A stretch of DNA of 64,000 nucleotides from positions 21,847,220 to 21,911,219 of the forward strand of contig OX104114.1 in assembly GCA_944474755.1 (NCBI GenBank). The letters run 5' to 3'. Origin of the DNA: Limnoperna fortunei (taxonomy: Eukaryota; Mollusca; Bivalvia; Mytilida; Modiolidae). The notes under the pieces were generated by a model. The model was not told the DNA's origin, searched no databases, and saw only the letters and a list, made by a program, of their open reading frames with translations. Shown one piece after another: positions 24,201 to 30,609 of the stretch. Within the stretch, counting starts at the first letter, position 1, and every line of letters starts with the position of its first letter. A program made the translations under genes and the position numbers.

Positions 24201-24795
24201 ATAAGTTCTGCCAATGAAAGTTTGTTTGTTCATTTTCCCAACGCAGGTTTACCTTTGGTTTGAACCTTATTTTTTTATGAAGTTGACATCCTTATGAAAT
24301 GTGGTACACAGTTACAACATGTTAAGATCTCATCACTTGCAAAATTCTTATTTTATACGTGCCGAACGAGAGATCAGTGTTTCTTGTTTAATTGAAGCCT
24401 ATGAAGAAAAAATGTAGGTTGTTTGATCGACAGGCCTTGAAAACTTAAATGTTTGTAACTTAGTTTGTCATTAAAGTCTAAAAAATTGGTTGATATATTG
24501 TTGGTCTCTTTTTTTATTGTATACAAACAAAAAATGTATTCAAAGAAATAGATACAAAATATAATAATATACATGGTTTTTTTTCGTTATCATATTCCAT
24601 ATCAGTGTCCTTTCCCGTGATGTTTAAATATATATTAATAAATATAACTTTTTACAACTTTTTAGTGGTCTTTTGAAACAGTTTGTAAATGCACATTTAA
24701 AAATCAATTTAACAGCATATTCTTACAGTTTACAGATTTTGTTTTATTTTAATTTAATTTCATTTCAGAACATTAAGGCTGCTACAAGAAGATAG
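229..24795 (+). CDS. FLOT1: Flotillin-1, complete split gene (11 exon positions, two of them duplicated)
   Basis: Flotillin-1 is a membrane-microdomain scaffold of the SPFH/PHB family. It sits on the cytoplasmic face of the plasma membrane and endosomes, forms hetero-oligomers with flotillin-2, and takes part in endocytosis and signalling. The coding join is 229-274, 9854-9929, one of 11343-11433 or 12631-12721, 14498-14641, 15063-15182, one of 15966-16061 or 16166-16261, 21481-21633, 22266-22447, 23449-23632, 24022-24186, 24769-24795. It totals 1284 nt, or 427 residues plus stop, equal to human FLOT1. All introns are GT-AG and all phases agree. Residues 1 to about 190 form the SPFH domain, with CGPNE near the N-terminus, [16 protein letters not shown] and [11 protein letters not shown]. 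Residues about 190-365 are the glutamate/alanine-rich coiled-coil flotillin domain, with RKPAEAEKY and EAEAFAI. The C-terminal part has KITMVSSG and TGEVLDI. Family assignment is by recognised motifs throughout. Alternative exon use is inferred from sequence only. Confidence 0.96.
275..1791 (+). other. intron 1, 5' part
   Basis: Intron 1 (275-9853) is 9.6 kb long. This first part is AT-rich. Short open frames exist but carry no recognisable domain. I see no gene or clear repeat in it. Confidence 0.6.
1792..1997. mobile_element. MITE with TA-flanked terminal inverted repeats (about 206 bp)
   Basis: The left end reads TACTGTGGATTCATT and the right end, reverse complemented, reads TACTGTAGTTTCATT. 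The similarity continues inward through CGTGGGTACC / CATGGGGTATC for about 40 bp. The TA at each end fits the TA target duplication of Tc1/mariner-type elements. No transposase is present, so it is non-autonomous. This is a repeat type I recognise from bivalve introns. Confidence 0.72.
1998..3436. other. intron 1 segment with degenerate repeat remnants
   Basis: Around 2098-2290 a stretch contains GCAGGGGCTAC followed by GGCGCCAAAAAAATCGCCAACTGCAATT. A related piece occurs at about 3000-3040 (CCCTGCTGTCGCCAG...GTGTCGCCATA), and another, GCGCCAAAAAAATCGCCAGACGCAAT, at about 5164-5250. They look like decayed copies of one dispersed repeat family. No coding potential is seen. Confidence 0.4.
3437..4890. 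mobile_element. long dispersed repeat with three internal tandem units of about 0.5 kb
   Basis: It opens TTTTTAGCTCATGTGAGCTATTGCC and closes GTTCAGATGAGCCTCTAGTT. A second element with matching ends lies at 16655-18250. Inside, a module containing CTTCTC, ACTGAAAG-ACTGCTTTGAAAC and CACACATCATC recurs at about 3505, 4010 and 4500. Each is followed by an ACATGG-CCA segment, a tract of guanines and GTATAACAG-TACAG. No transposase or reverse-transcriptase frame is present. The element class is unknown to me. Confidence 0.6.
4891..6703. other. intron 1 segment with nested repeat debris
   Basis: A 27-bp perfect direct repeat (GCAATCTCTGGCACCAAATT plus seven bases) lies at 5985-6011 and 6605-6631. 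Between them, at about 6065-6150, a motif like ACAGGGAGAAGTG repeats four times. That stretch begins CAGGGCTCACGCTGGG, which resembles the inverted end of a repeat at about 9060-9131. No gene is seen; the short open frames here look incidental. Confidence 0.45.
6704..8892. mobile_element. LTR-like composite: two near-identical 470-bp direct repeats around 1249 bp
   Basis: The repeats at 6704-7173 and 8423-8892 differ at only a few positions. Each starts AGGTGTAGGACCACCA and ends with its inverse, TGGTGGTCCTACACCT, so each also has 16-bp terminal inverted repeats. The trimmed ends are TG...CA, as in LTRs. The 1249 bp between them (7174-8422) is AT-rich with no frame for reverse transcriptase, integrase or transposase. 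The outer flanks (...CTTTATAT and ATACCAAA...) join into a sequence that matches another copy at about 9130-9290, so the whole 2.19 kb appears to have inserted as one block, with TATA on both sides. It may be a non-autonomous TRIM-like retroelement or a pair of MITEs that moved together. Confidence 0.6.
8893..9853. other. intron 1, 3' part with two diverged copies of a dispersed repeat
   Basis: The segment from 8893 to about 9131, together with its left part before 6704, resembles about 9130-9340. Shared blocks include GAACTGGTTTCCGGT, TACCTA-GCTTTAT, AACATGA-G and GTG-GACCAC-ATA. No coding sequence is seen. The last bases carry the exon 2 acceptor TTTTAG. Confidence 0.45.
9854..9929 (+). CDS. 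FLOT1: flotillin-1 exon 2
   Basis: This exon completes Gly16 and encodes residues 17-40 plus two bases of residue 41. It reads [20 protein letters not shown] then QKLQ. The acceptor is TTTTAG and the donor GTAATT. The PGGRVFVWP motif fits animal flotillin-1. The position of the palmitoylated Cys34 of human FLOT1 is a leucine here (residue 35), while a Cys17-Cys18 pair is present. The exon leaves AG, which becomes arginine when joined to exon 3a or 3b. Confidence 0.95.
9950..10890. repeat. degenerate tandem repeat, unit about 62 bp, containing GGGTTATCTCCCC
   Basis: A motif like TGCTAACATTATTGGGTTATCTCCCC recurs near 10001, 10137, 10200, 10260, 10318, 10383, 10680, 10775 and 10848, usually followed by GTGTGGTATAGGAAATTG. 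Copies are strongly diverged, and 10440-10670 interrupts the series. It occupies most of intron 2 (9930-11342). Confidence 0.65.
11209..11250. repeat. short perfect hairpin, 10-bp stem TATCTCCCTT / AAGGGAGATA
   Basis: The arms are at 11209-11218 and 11241-11250 with a 22-base loop. The AAGGGAGATA word is related to the TTATCTCCCC motif of the nearby tandem repeat. It lies 92 bases upstream of exon 3a. Confidence 0.6.
11343..11433 (+). CDS. FLOT1: flotillin-1 exon 3a (alternative copy)
   Basis: This exon encodes the end of Arg41 and residues 42-71. It begins [20 protein letters not shown] and ends [10 protein letters not shown]. The acceptor is TGTGCTGCTCAG and the donor GTAAGT. It aligns over its whole length with exon 3b, with 22 of 30 residues identical. 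The variable positions are 1, 2, 9, 13, 14, 18, 19 and 23 of the exon. The segment is an N-terminal strand region of the SPFH domain. It is 91 nt, entering in phase 2 and leaving in phase 0. Confidence 0.9.
11434..12630 (+). other. intron between exons 3a and 3b
   Basis: These 1197 bases are AT-rich. I see no gene. If the two exons are used alternatively, this interval and its flanks are where splicing control elements would be expected, but none can be identified by eye. Confidence 0.6.
12631..12721 (+). CDS. FLOT1: flotillin-1 exon 3b (alternative copy)
   Basis: This second version of exon 3 has the same length and phases as 3a. It begins [20 protein letters not shown] and ends [10 protein letters not shown]. 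The acceptor is TTTAATTTCAG and the donor GTGAGC. Spliced after exon 3a it would read ATT ATC ACT TAA, so double inclusion terminates translation at once. Skipping both copies joins exon 2 to exon 4 as AGG TAA, again a stop. Both open frames and all splice sites are intact, so neither copy looks like a relic. Confidence 0.9.
12722..14497 (+). other. intron 3
   Basis: The intron is rich in ACATGTACATGTA-like words. It contains one dispersed repeat (listed separately) and no recognisable gene. Confidence 0.6.
13733..13905. repeat. dispersed bivalve-type repeat (TTTTAACGCC ... GGAGTACCCAGAG ... AGTGCACC)
   Basis: The stretch reads TTGTTTTAACGCCACTTTCA, then CAGCTATATCATGG, GAAGCCGGAGTACCCAGAGA and GAAGTCAAGTGCACC. 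I recognise this word order as a very common interspersed repeat of bivalve genomes. The recognition is from memory and no search was run. A 69-residue frame across it is incidental. Confidence 0.6.
14498..14641 (+). CDS. FLOT1: flotillin-1 exon 4
   Basis: This exon encodes residues 72-119 (48 codons), from [20 protein letters not shown] to [15 protein letters not shown]. The LEGHQRAIM motif is the most conserved signature of the flotillin SPFH domain. The acceptor is TTGTAG and the donor GTATCA, both in phase 0. Confidence 0.97.
15063..15182 (+). CDS. FLOT1: flotillin-1 exon 5
   Basis: This exon encodes residues 120-159, from [20 protein letters not shown] to TDIRDSE. It contains EIYKDR and SSDLVNMGI, typical of the second half of the SPFH domain. 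The acceptor is TTTTTTGTAG and the donor GTAGGG. Confidence 0.97.
15183..15965 (+). other. intron 5
   Basis: These 783 bases are AT-rich. I see no gene, repeat or structured element. Confidence 0.6.
15966..16061 (+). CDS. FLOT1: flotillin-1 exon 6a (alternative copy)
   Basis: This exon encodes residues 160-191 as [20 protein letters not shown] then [12 protein letters not shown]. The acceptor is ATTTTCAG and the donor GTGAAG. It spans the end of the SPFH domain and the start of the glutamate/alanine coiled coil. Tyr161 aligns with Tyr160 of human FLOT1, a reported Src-family kinase site. It is 96 nt, phase 0 at both ends. Confidence 0.9.
16062..16165 (+). other. 104-nt intron between exons 6a and 6b
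   Basis: This is by far the shortest intron of the gene. It has its own donor (GTGAAG) and a pyrimidine-rich acceptor tract ending TTTTTCACTAG. Its length is close to the range where 6a-to-6b splicing could be sterically disfavoured, but it is not clearly below it. Confidence 0.75.
16166..16261 (+). CDS. FLOT1: flotillin-1 exon 6b (alternative copy)
   Basis: This exon encodes the alternative residues 160-191 as [20 protein letters not shown] then [12 protein letters not shown]. It shares 25 of 32 residues with exon 6a and has the same length and phases. The tyrosine is kept, but its context changes from YLHAL to YLKSL. Because the exon is a multiple of three, including both copies would add 32 residues in frame and skipping both would remove them in frame. 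Confidence 0.9.
16655..18250. mobile_element. long dispersed repeat with about eight internal 166-bp tandem units
   Basis: It opens TTTTTAGCTCACCTGACCCA and closes CAGGTGAGCG...GAGCCTCTGGTT, the same ends as the element at 3437-4890. The internal unit carries AAAATGGCCGCCACCGCAGG, ACATAGGACCCTATGGGAAA, CTTCTTCTCTGAAACCGGTT and TTGTTTGGATGGTCC. It recurs with NATGGC-GC near 16858, 17020, 17190, 17352, 17520, 17683, 17854 and 18019. It lies in intron 6. Open frames of up to 106 residues through it are repeat artefacts. Confidence 0.72.
18640..20260. repeat. 60-bp minisatellite, about 26 copies, intron 6
   Basis: The unit includes CACATGCC-GATTTCCATTC, AGGT-AGCTATTTGTGT and GTCCCCTTCTAAACAAATAT. 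Copies keep an exact 60-bp register from 18641 to about 20180 and then decay to about 20260. Many stretches alternate two variants, TTCAGGTTAG...GTGGTCC and TGCAGGTCAG...GTTGTCC, giving a partial 120-bp period. The unit length is divisible by three, which explains open frames of 179 and 285 codons. I do not call these genes. Confidence 0.95.
20261..21480 (+). other. intron 6, 3' part
   Basis: This stretch is AT-rich. A 130-codon frame on the minus strand (20731-21123) is low-complexity and matches no family I know. I see no gene or clear repeat. Confidence 0.55.
21481..21633 (+). CDS. FLOT1: flotillin-1 exon 7
   Basis: This exon encodes residues 192-242, from [20 protein letters not shown] to AYDLQ. 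It includes [15 protein letters not shown], the start of the flotillin coiled-coil domain. The acceptor is AAAATCAG and the donor GTAAAA, both in phase 0. Confidence 0.96.
22008..22230. repeat. degenerate short tandem repeat (ACTTGTAGACTACAGACCATAA type), intron 7
   Basis: About eight diverged copies of a unit near 25-30 bp are seen, built around CTTGTAGACTACAGACCATA. Further copies read ACTTGTCGACTACAGACAAT, ACTAGTAGACTACTGACCAT and ACCTGTAGACTGCTTGCCAT. The array ends about 35 bases before exon 8. Confidence 0.7.
22266..22447 (+). CDS. FLOT1: flotillin-1 exon 8
   Basis: This exon encodes residues 243-302 plus two bases of residue 303, from [20 protein letters not shown] to KIAEAN. It includes [14 protein letters not shown] and [18 protein letters not shown], heptad-rich coiled coil of the flotillin domain. 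The acceptor is TTTGTAG and the donor GTATCG, leaving phase 2. Confidence 0.96.
22681..23139. mobile_element. MITE-like element with inverted ends (about 459 bp), intron 8
   Basis: The left end reads GGCCAAAAAAAAGATATGTA. The right end, reverse complemented, reads GGCCAAAAAAAAGATATGTG. The similarity continues weakly inward through CTGGTTAC / CAGTTACC. No transposase frame is present, and I could not define a target duplication. Confidence 0.6.
23449..23632 (+). CDS. FLOT1: flotillin-1 exon 9
   Basis: This exon completes Arg303 and encodes residues 304-364, from [20 protein letters not shown] to LETLPK. It carries the EA-rich repeats and the [20 protein letters not shown] stretch diagnostic of flotillins. 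The acceptor is TTTTATAG and the donor GTAGAC. Confidence 0.97.
23719..23820. repeat. dispersed repeat remnant (CAGGGCTCGACAATAACATT), intron 9
   Basis: The stretch reads CAGGGCTCGACAATAACATT, then TGTCCGATTGCCTGGGACAA and GTCCGTTGGACAAGTAAAAC. I recognise this as a widespread animal interspersed repeat type, from memory only. Related CAGGGCTC ends occur in intron 1. Confidence 0.5.
24022..24186 (+). CDS. FLOT1: flotillin-1 exon 10
   Basis: This exon encodes residues 365-419, from [20 protein letters not shown] to GINISK. The [20 protein letters not shown] block is the conserved C-terminal flotillin motif linked to oligomerisation. The acceptor is TGGTTTCAG and the donor GTATGA. Confidence 0.97.
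24769..24795 (+). CDS. FLOT1: flotillin-1 exon 11 (terminal coding exon)
   Basis: After the acceptor CATTTCAG this exon encodes NIKAATRR and a TAG stop, giving 427 residues in all. The short basic tail is plausible for flotillin-1, and its in-frame position supports the assignment. Confidence 0.85.
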   Translation, partial: NIKAATRR

Positions 24796-26100
24796 ACAAT
24801 TATAATGACCTTTGATCCCGAGTAATGACCTTTTAATCCTCTCTATAAACTATATGTGTACGCAATGTTTATCTAATGTAATGTAACAGATGCTGGTTGT
24901 ACACATTATAGAAATGTTGTTAAACAGTAGTAAGTGAGGTTCAGTTAAGGGAATTTAATGCCAATGTTAGAGTTGTCAGCATTGTTAAGCAGAGAAATTT
25001 GATAAATGTATTAGAAACATAAGTTGTTGCAGTGGGTTATATTTGATAGATAGAACTGAAATGATTGGTTCATAGTTAACAAATATAAGCACAATTTCAA
25101 AAAATTAAAAAATATAAGTTGGAGACATAAACTGTTTTTGGTATTTTTTTAACAAACAGCACATTTTATTATCATGACCCAGATAAGATTATTATTATTT
25201 TTTAAATTCCCTTTATTGAACCTTGTATTTGTCTGTAGTATTTTTACTTAGATAAACTTATTTTATAAATTTATATTTAAATGATTAATCATTGTTTGTA
25301 TAAACTATCATTAGTGTAAATTATTTGTGACCATCAGTTTTCACAACATGGCATCTGGATGTGATTTAGTCTACATTTAAGTTTTGCTTCAGTTTTATTG
25401 ATGCATATGTTTACTGAGACAACAAAGAACAAAGCTTTTTTGTGTTGTAATAACTTACATATTATAATTATAAAGACACAACTATAACCATACAGTGCAA
25501 TATGCAGGTTTAATATACCATAAATAAATGTCAGTTGGCAGCTTTCCAAAACTGGTGCCAAAGCCTTTTGATGAAAAGATGATCCAGAGGTCTTTTCATT
25601 GAGCTTCATAAGTGCCCATGTAACAAGTGAATGATCATAAAATAAAATCTAGGCAATTGTGACCTAATTTTCTCTAAAAAATAAACTAAGTATATAGGTA
25701 ATTGGGACCTATTTTCTCAAAAAAAATGAAGATAATAATAATAGGTTATTGTGACCTATTTGCAATAAGAAATTGAAGGCTAAATATATAGGTCATTGTG
25801 ACCTCATTTTCTCTATGAAATTGAAGATTAAATAGTAAGGTAATTTGTGACCGCATCTTCTTAAAGATATGAGACTAGGAAGAAGTATTTTTTTCCAAGA
25901 TATTGAAGACATTTAGTTAATTATCAGTAATTTGCACTTGAAATGAAAAAGTAAACATTTATTTCTACCATTTTTTAAGATTAAGAAAGGGTTTTAACCA
26001 TACAATTTTAACATATTACTTAATTTTTATCCCTGTAATGATGTATACTCATGTTTGTAATGTGTATTGTTTTATTTATGTAAATAAATATGCATTTATT
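24796..26100 (+). other. presumed 3' UTR and 3' flank of flotillin-1
   Basis: This AT-rich sequence follows the stop. AATAAA occurs at 25641-25646 and 26083-26088, among others, so the true polyadenylation site cannot be chosen from sequence alone. A 47-bp tandem repeat lies inside it (listed separately). Confidence 0.45.
25651..25852. repeat. 47-bp tandem repeat carrying five AGGTnAnnnnGACCT palindromes
   Basis: Five imperfect units of 45-48 bp carry a palindromic box at 25651-25665, 25696-25710, 25743-25757, 25790-25804 and about 25838-25852. The fourth, AGGTCATTGTGACCT, is a perfect inverted repeat of AGGTCA with a 3-base spacer, the consensus form of an estrogen-type nuclear receptor site. 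The others deviate by one or more bases. Confidence 0.75.
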
Positions 26101-27594
26101 TATAACTGTGTATGTGACTAAATCGTTTTCAGAGGTTCTTCATTGGATGGAATATTTTTCTTAAAGGGTATCTCAGAATACAAACCAATGTTCTGGTTCT
26201 AGGATGGTGAATATTACCTTACTAAGTACACTGATTAGAGCCATTTCTGATATTATAAAAACCATAAAAAACATTGGTCCCCTTTATGAACCCCTTTTAC
26301 AGTGCTGTTAAAACCCTGATCATTTAAATCTTCTCATTTTACTCAGGACATTCATCAGGTTAATGGCAACATGTTTTATTTTAAGTTTATTTGTTAATTA
26401 TGTTCATTAGTGTCTACTTTACTACAAGAATTGTTTGTTATTCTCTAGCTTCAGGACTGATTGAGGTGCCAACAAAAGTAGTATTTATTTGTTAACAAAG
26501 TATGTTTTGTTTTTGAAAGGCTTGAGTTATTTTTTAACAGATATTCAGAAGTGCTAAAAATTATTTGTGTTATGATTTGGCATTTTGAATTTATTATTAC
26601 ATGTATAAAGATCCTTATCAAATTATTATTTCATAATAAAGGCACATTTTCATGTATATATAATGCTCTTTAAATTTTCAAATTGAAAATATGTCTTTGT
26701 TATTTGAACATTTAATTTGAATTGAAAAAAAAGTAATTTAAGAAATTTAGTTCATTTATTCTGTAAGACATCATATAAAATTTGTTTTTTACCAGTCCCT
26801 ATGAATCAGTGGTAATTATTTCTGTGGTGTAGAGTCTGATGTCATGTGTTTATGTTTATACAATCAAAAACTCTGTCCTTAGTATTGTGTAATAAATTAT
26901 CTCTACTCATACTACATTCAGTTTTGTTATTATCAACTCTGGACCATTTTATAGGAAAACCGTTTGCCCATATACATCATAATATCTTGGAGGGGATTAA
27001 ATAATATGCTAGCACTATTCAAATCTCACTAGAATGTTAGACTATTTAGAGGCTGTTAATCAGTATGATGTCACTTCCAATTTGTTTAAAATACATATTG
27101 ATTGATTGATTAATTGGATGTTTGCTTTACGTCCAGCGAGCAGTATTTCAGCTATATTCAGGACGGAAAATACATATTGAAGTGACAAGCATGTGAGATT
27201 TCTATACATGTATATAATATTTGGTCCTTTATGTTAGTACATGTACTGAACTTGTAGATTTTTATCAAAGAAATAGTAATAAGATGGGGCAGGCATATCA
27301 CTGTGTAAAAACGGGAATTTGTAATTTGGGATTTATAAAAATATACAGGTATTTCAGAATGTACTGAGACATAATCTACATTATACAGTTCATTTACCGA
27401 CAGATGTGTGTTCTCTTGACAAAGGACAAACTAAAAGTAAAATGGTGTACAACGTTTATCCAATTAGTTCATTTCCAGTTGCAATTATTTTTATTTGTCA
27501 AAGAGCTTAACATAGCTTCATTTAAATAGTAAAAGTTATCTTTAGTTACAGTAAATTATAAGGTAACTTGAAGTTAAGAAATCAACTAGACATA
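26101..27594. other. intergenic region
   Basis: This AT-rich stretch holds no gene that I can see. At about 27100-27170 lies ATTGATTGATTAATTGGATG followed by TTTGCTTTACGTCCAGCGAG and TCAGCTATATTCAGGACGG, a fragment of a repeat common in bivalves (recognised from memory). Confidence 0.5.
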
Positions 27595-28692
27595 CACCAA
27601 TGGGGGTGCAAGTCAAATCGGCACCTAAAGAAAAAGTCAAATCGGCACCGGAAAGTAGTTAATTCGGCACTTATGTATAGTCAAATCGGCATTGGATTTC
27701 GGCACCTGATAAATGATTTATACTTATTACAATAAAATTGTTTAAAAGGCAAATTTTAATACATGAAATGTTGAAAATTATAATTTAAAATAAATAATTA
27801 CTAATTATTTATGTTGATTGGGGGATTCTTTGAAATTTACAACTGTTAAGTTTGATAAATAGTATATATTACTGTTATAATAACATCGATGATTAGACAT
27901 TTAAATTCCTTTGAAAAAGTAACAAATTAATTTTTTGTTTGTATAATTATATGGTTTGTTGTTGTAATAATGACCCTGAAAGTGTTTCATGTTTGTATCT
28001 AAATGATGTTTAAGTTAAGACTAAAAGGCCGAAGCCCAAGCTATTTAAGTGAGAAAATTGAGAAAAATGGAAAATATTAAATGAGATACTATCATTCCCA
28101 AATGTCAGACGACAGTTGCATCAAGTGCAGTCAAAATAGTTCGTCCAAGACAGGAAGCTCTGCAGTGTTTGCAGAAGCAGAAGATATATTCCCTTACAGT
28201 TATGGCTTGTTGCAGAGGGAAAATGAAGACGCCATCAAAGAAAACAGAACCATCAGGTTCAGCAAATGATTTTCAGTTTGTGGCAGCAATATAAGAACAA
28301 CACCATCAGTGCCAGCTATTTACTAAGGAAATGCGCATCGGATTACGGACCTCCTGCACATAACGATCTTAATGCTGACATTAACTGTAACTTTAATATG
28401 ACGAATTGAAATGACTTTTAAACCATTTAATATATTACTTTATCATTTTGAACTGTTCTTTGATTTTATATGTGCTAGATTTTTAATGAAATAAAATAAA
28501 CATTGTTATCTTTCAGTCGTTTTTGTTTAAAACTTAACATATTGTAATAAATTCCAAAAAAAACATAGGTGCCGAATTGATTATTTCAGGTGCCGAATTA
28601 ACCATATTGAGTGCCGAATTGACTATACTAAGTGCCAATTTAACCAGGTGCCGTTTTGACCAAGTGCCGATCTGACTTGTATTCACCAATGG
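27595..28692. mobile_element. fold-back element of about 1.08 kb with iterated inverted ends and 9-bp target duplication
   Basis: CACCAATGG occurs at both edges (27595-27603 and 28684-28692). The left end has about five head-to-tail copies of a GTCAAATCGGCACC-like unit (27610-27710). The right end has about six copies of the same unit in the opposite orientation (28567-28675). The middle is AT-rich except for a less AT-rich island at about 28080-28330 with a 62-codon frame. No transposase is present. Iterated inverted termini with a 9-bp duplication suggest a fold-back or MULE-like non-autonomous DNA transposon; the superfamily is inferred. Confidence 0.75.
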
Positions 28693-30010
28693 TAACGTAC
28701 GTGTAGATAACTCTCCTGATAAATGCTAAAATGGGCTGGATAACAGTACAAAAACGTGTCAAGTTGTTTAGTATATTTGTCTTTTAGTATTTTGGTATGG
28801 TAATATTGATCTGCAATTTACTGTGACAGATTTTTTGTGTTTGTTATTTTTCTAACAAAGGTCAGTATATAGATAAAAGATATTGCCACCTTCAGACTAG
28901 TAAACAGTGAACTTAACTCAGAAATTCTGATTTCACATTTACAACCAAAAACGTACATTACAAAGTCCTTTTATAACAAGACTTATTGGCATTTTAACAG
29001 GTAGCTATATAGCCAATCAAAATCAACGGAGAATTTTTTTAATTCACTTGTTCTGCCTGTTGCTGGGAATCCAGGGGTCTATCTCTGGTGGTGATACCGG
29101 TTTCGATTTATGATCTTCCGTTACACACACTGACGAGCGTAGTCCAGAGGGCCCAGACAATCTTCTTGCTTGTCACATCAACTAAATTACTATACGAAAA
29201 AATCTGTCACAATAGTTCAGCCTGATACAGTCAGTTGAAAATGAAGTAAAAAATCATGCGTTTGTTACACGAGTACTATGCAGAACTTGAATATAAATAA
29301 ATGGTACAAAATATTCGTAATTTACATTAGGAGAAGTCACTTGATCAGAAAAACAAAGCAGTAAAGTCCCATTTCATCGTATAGCAGCCAGGGAAACCGT
29401 TTCCTTCTTCTTATTCTTAATTCTTAATTGCGCCTTAATTGCTCTAAGGACCAATTTCTCACACCGATGTTCTACCGATAGAAAAAGTTGTCACATGAGA
29501 AGAAGTGACCGGATTCTCCTCATCATTTAGGAAGTCTATTCTTTATTGCCGGGATCATTGATTCTTGGTTTTCGTCTGAATCGTTGAATGGAAAATAGAG
29601 ACAAAAGGAGCTCCAGTCGCCGACTGTACATTTGTCTATTAGACTGCAGGCTACTAAAATCGATGGACAAGATTTAGGCAAAGTTTGCTTGTGACAAGTT
29701 GAAGGTCGGGATTTCTCATCAGAACCCGGTTTCCTCTCCCAATAAAATGAAGACTATTTTATTGCAACATGTACACTAGATCCGTGAATCTAGAAATGAA
29801 GGATAAGGGTCGATCAATCAAAAATGACGTAAAATGAAGATTGGAACTAATTATAAATTCATCACAGACAAGAAAATAACAGTGTTGATTGCAATTAATG
29901 AATTTTTTATTATTAAAATAAGTTGGAAAAATGTAGATCAAGATTTTTCCTCGAAGTAAGGTCAGTTAAAACAGACGAACTAAATAATCAACCACTTATT
30001 TCTTTAATGA
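28693..30010. other. intergenic region / 3' flank of the minus-strand gene
   Basis: No gene is seen. On the minus strand AATAAA occurs near 29757-29762 and 29904-29910, either of which could end the Ly6-like transcript that stops at 30011. Confidence 0.45.
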
Positions 30011-30185
30011 TCAATTTTTGTATAAACTCTTAGGAACAGTCTCGAAATTACAATTTGCACCTTTGCAACAAAAGGCACAGGAAAAGTGAGCTGCTTGCAA
30101 GCTGTCAACGCTATATAATTTGCATTCATTCCTATCAGCAGTTTCAGCTATCCAATCCTTTTCACATTCCGCTTCAGTCGCGCAC
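30011..30185 (-). CDS. Ly6-like cysteine-rich protein, last exon
   Basis: On the minus strand the acceptor TTTTGCAG precedes a frame that reads CATEAECEKDWIAETADRNE, then CKLYSVDSLQAAHFSCAFCC, then KGANCNFETVPKSLYKN and a TGA stop. The terminal CC-x4-CN pattern is the hallmark of the Ly6/uPAR three-finger fold. It joins in phase to the exon at 30471-30609 across a 285-base intron. No C-terminal hydrophobic segment for GPI anchoring follows, which suggests a secreted protein. The family call rests on cysteine pattern only. Confidence 0.7.
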
Positions 30186-30470
30186 CTGCAAAATAAAATT
30201 AACCAATCACACCAAGTGCTTTTAGGCGCACATTTCGTAGACATTCAAAAAGGAACAGTTAGGTATTTGTGTCATACTGTACGTTTTTAAAGTAAAAAAC
30301 TGTCGTCTTCACACCTCTTTTCCCTGTCAATTGCCATTGTTATTGTGGGGATGTTTTGATCTGTGTGCTTGTAAAATCTGTTATTGCAGAAAATACAAAT
30401 GATGGGTATTTATTGCAGGGATGGCTGTAAACATTATGCAGACAATACAATAAAAAAAATCAGTGTATAC

Positions 30471-30609
30471 CTTCTTGTTACATATCGACTTCCGTCATGC
30501 AAATTCTCAACATCATTAATACAGAACTGATGCTCTGGTTTTGTACATATCTGTGGAGCATGCGCACGTTCACAAATAAACTTCGGGCCACGACAGAGGT
30601 GACAGGATA
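30471..30609 (-). CDS. Ly6-like cysteine-rich protein, penultimate exon (5' exon not found)
   Basis: On the minus strand the acceptor TTTCTTTAAG precedes SCHLCRGPKFICERAHAPQI then CTKPEHQFCINDVENLHDGS and RYVTR, ending at the donor GTATAC. The opening C-x2-C is the first half of a Ly6/uPAR domain, and the two exons together hold 13 cysteines in about 103 residues. The exon starts two bases into a codon, so an upstream exon must supply the start and probably a signal peptide. I could not recognise that exon in 30610-32800. The call is partial for that reason. Confidence 0.7.
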
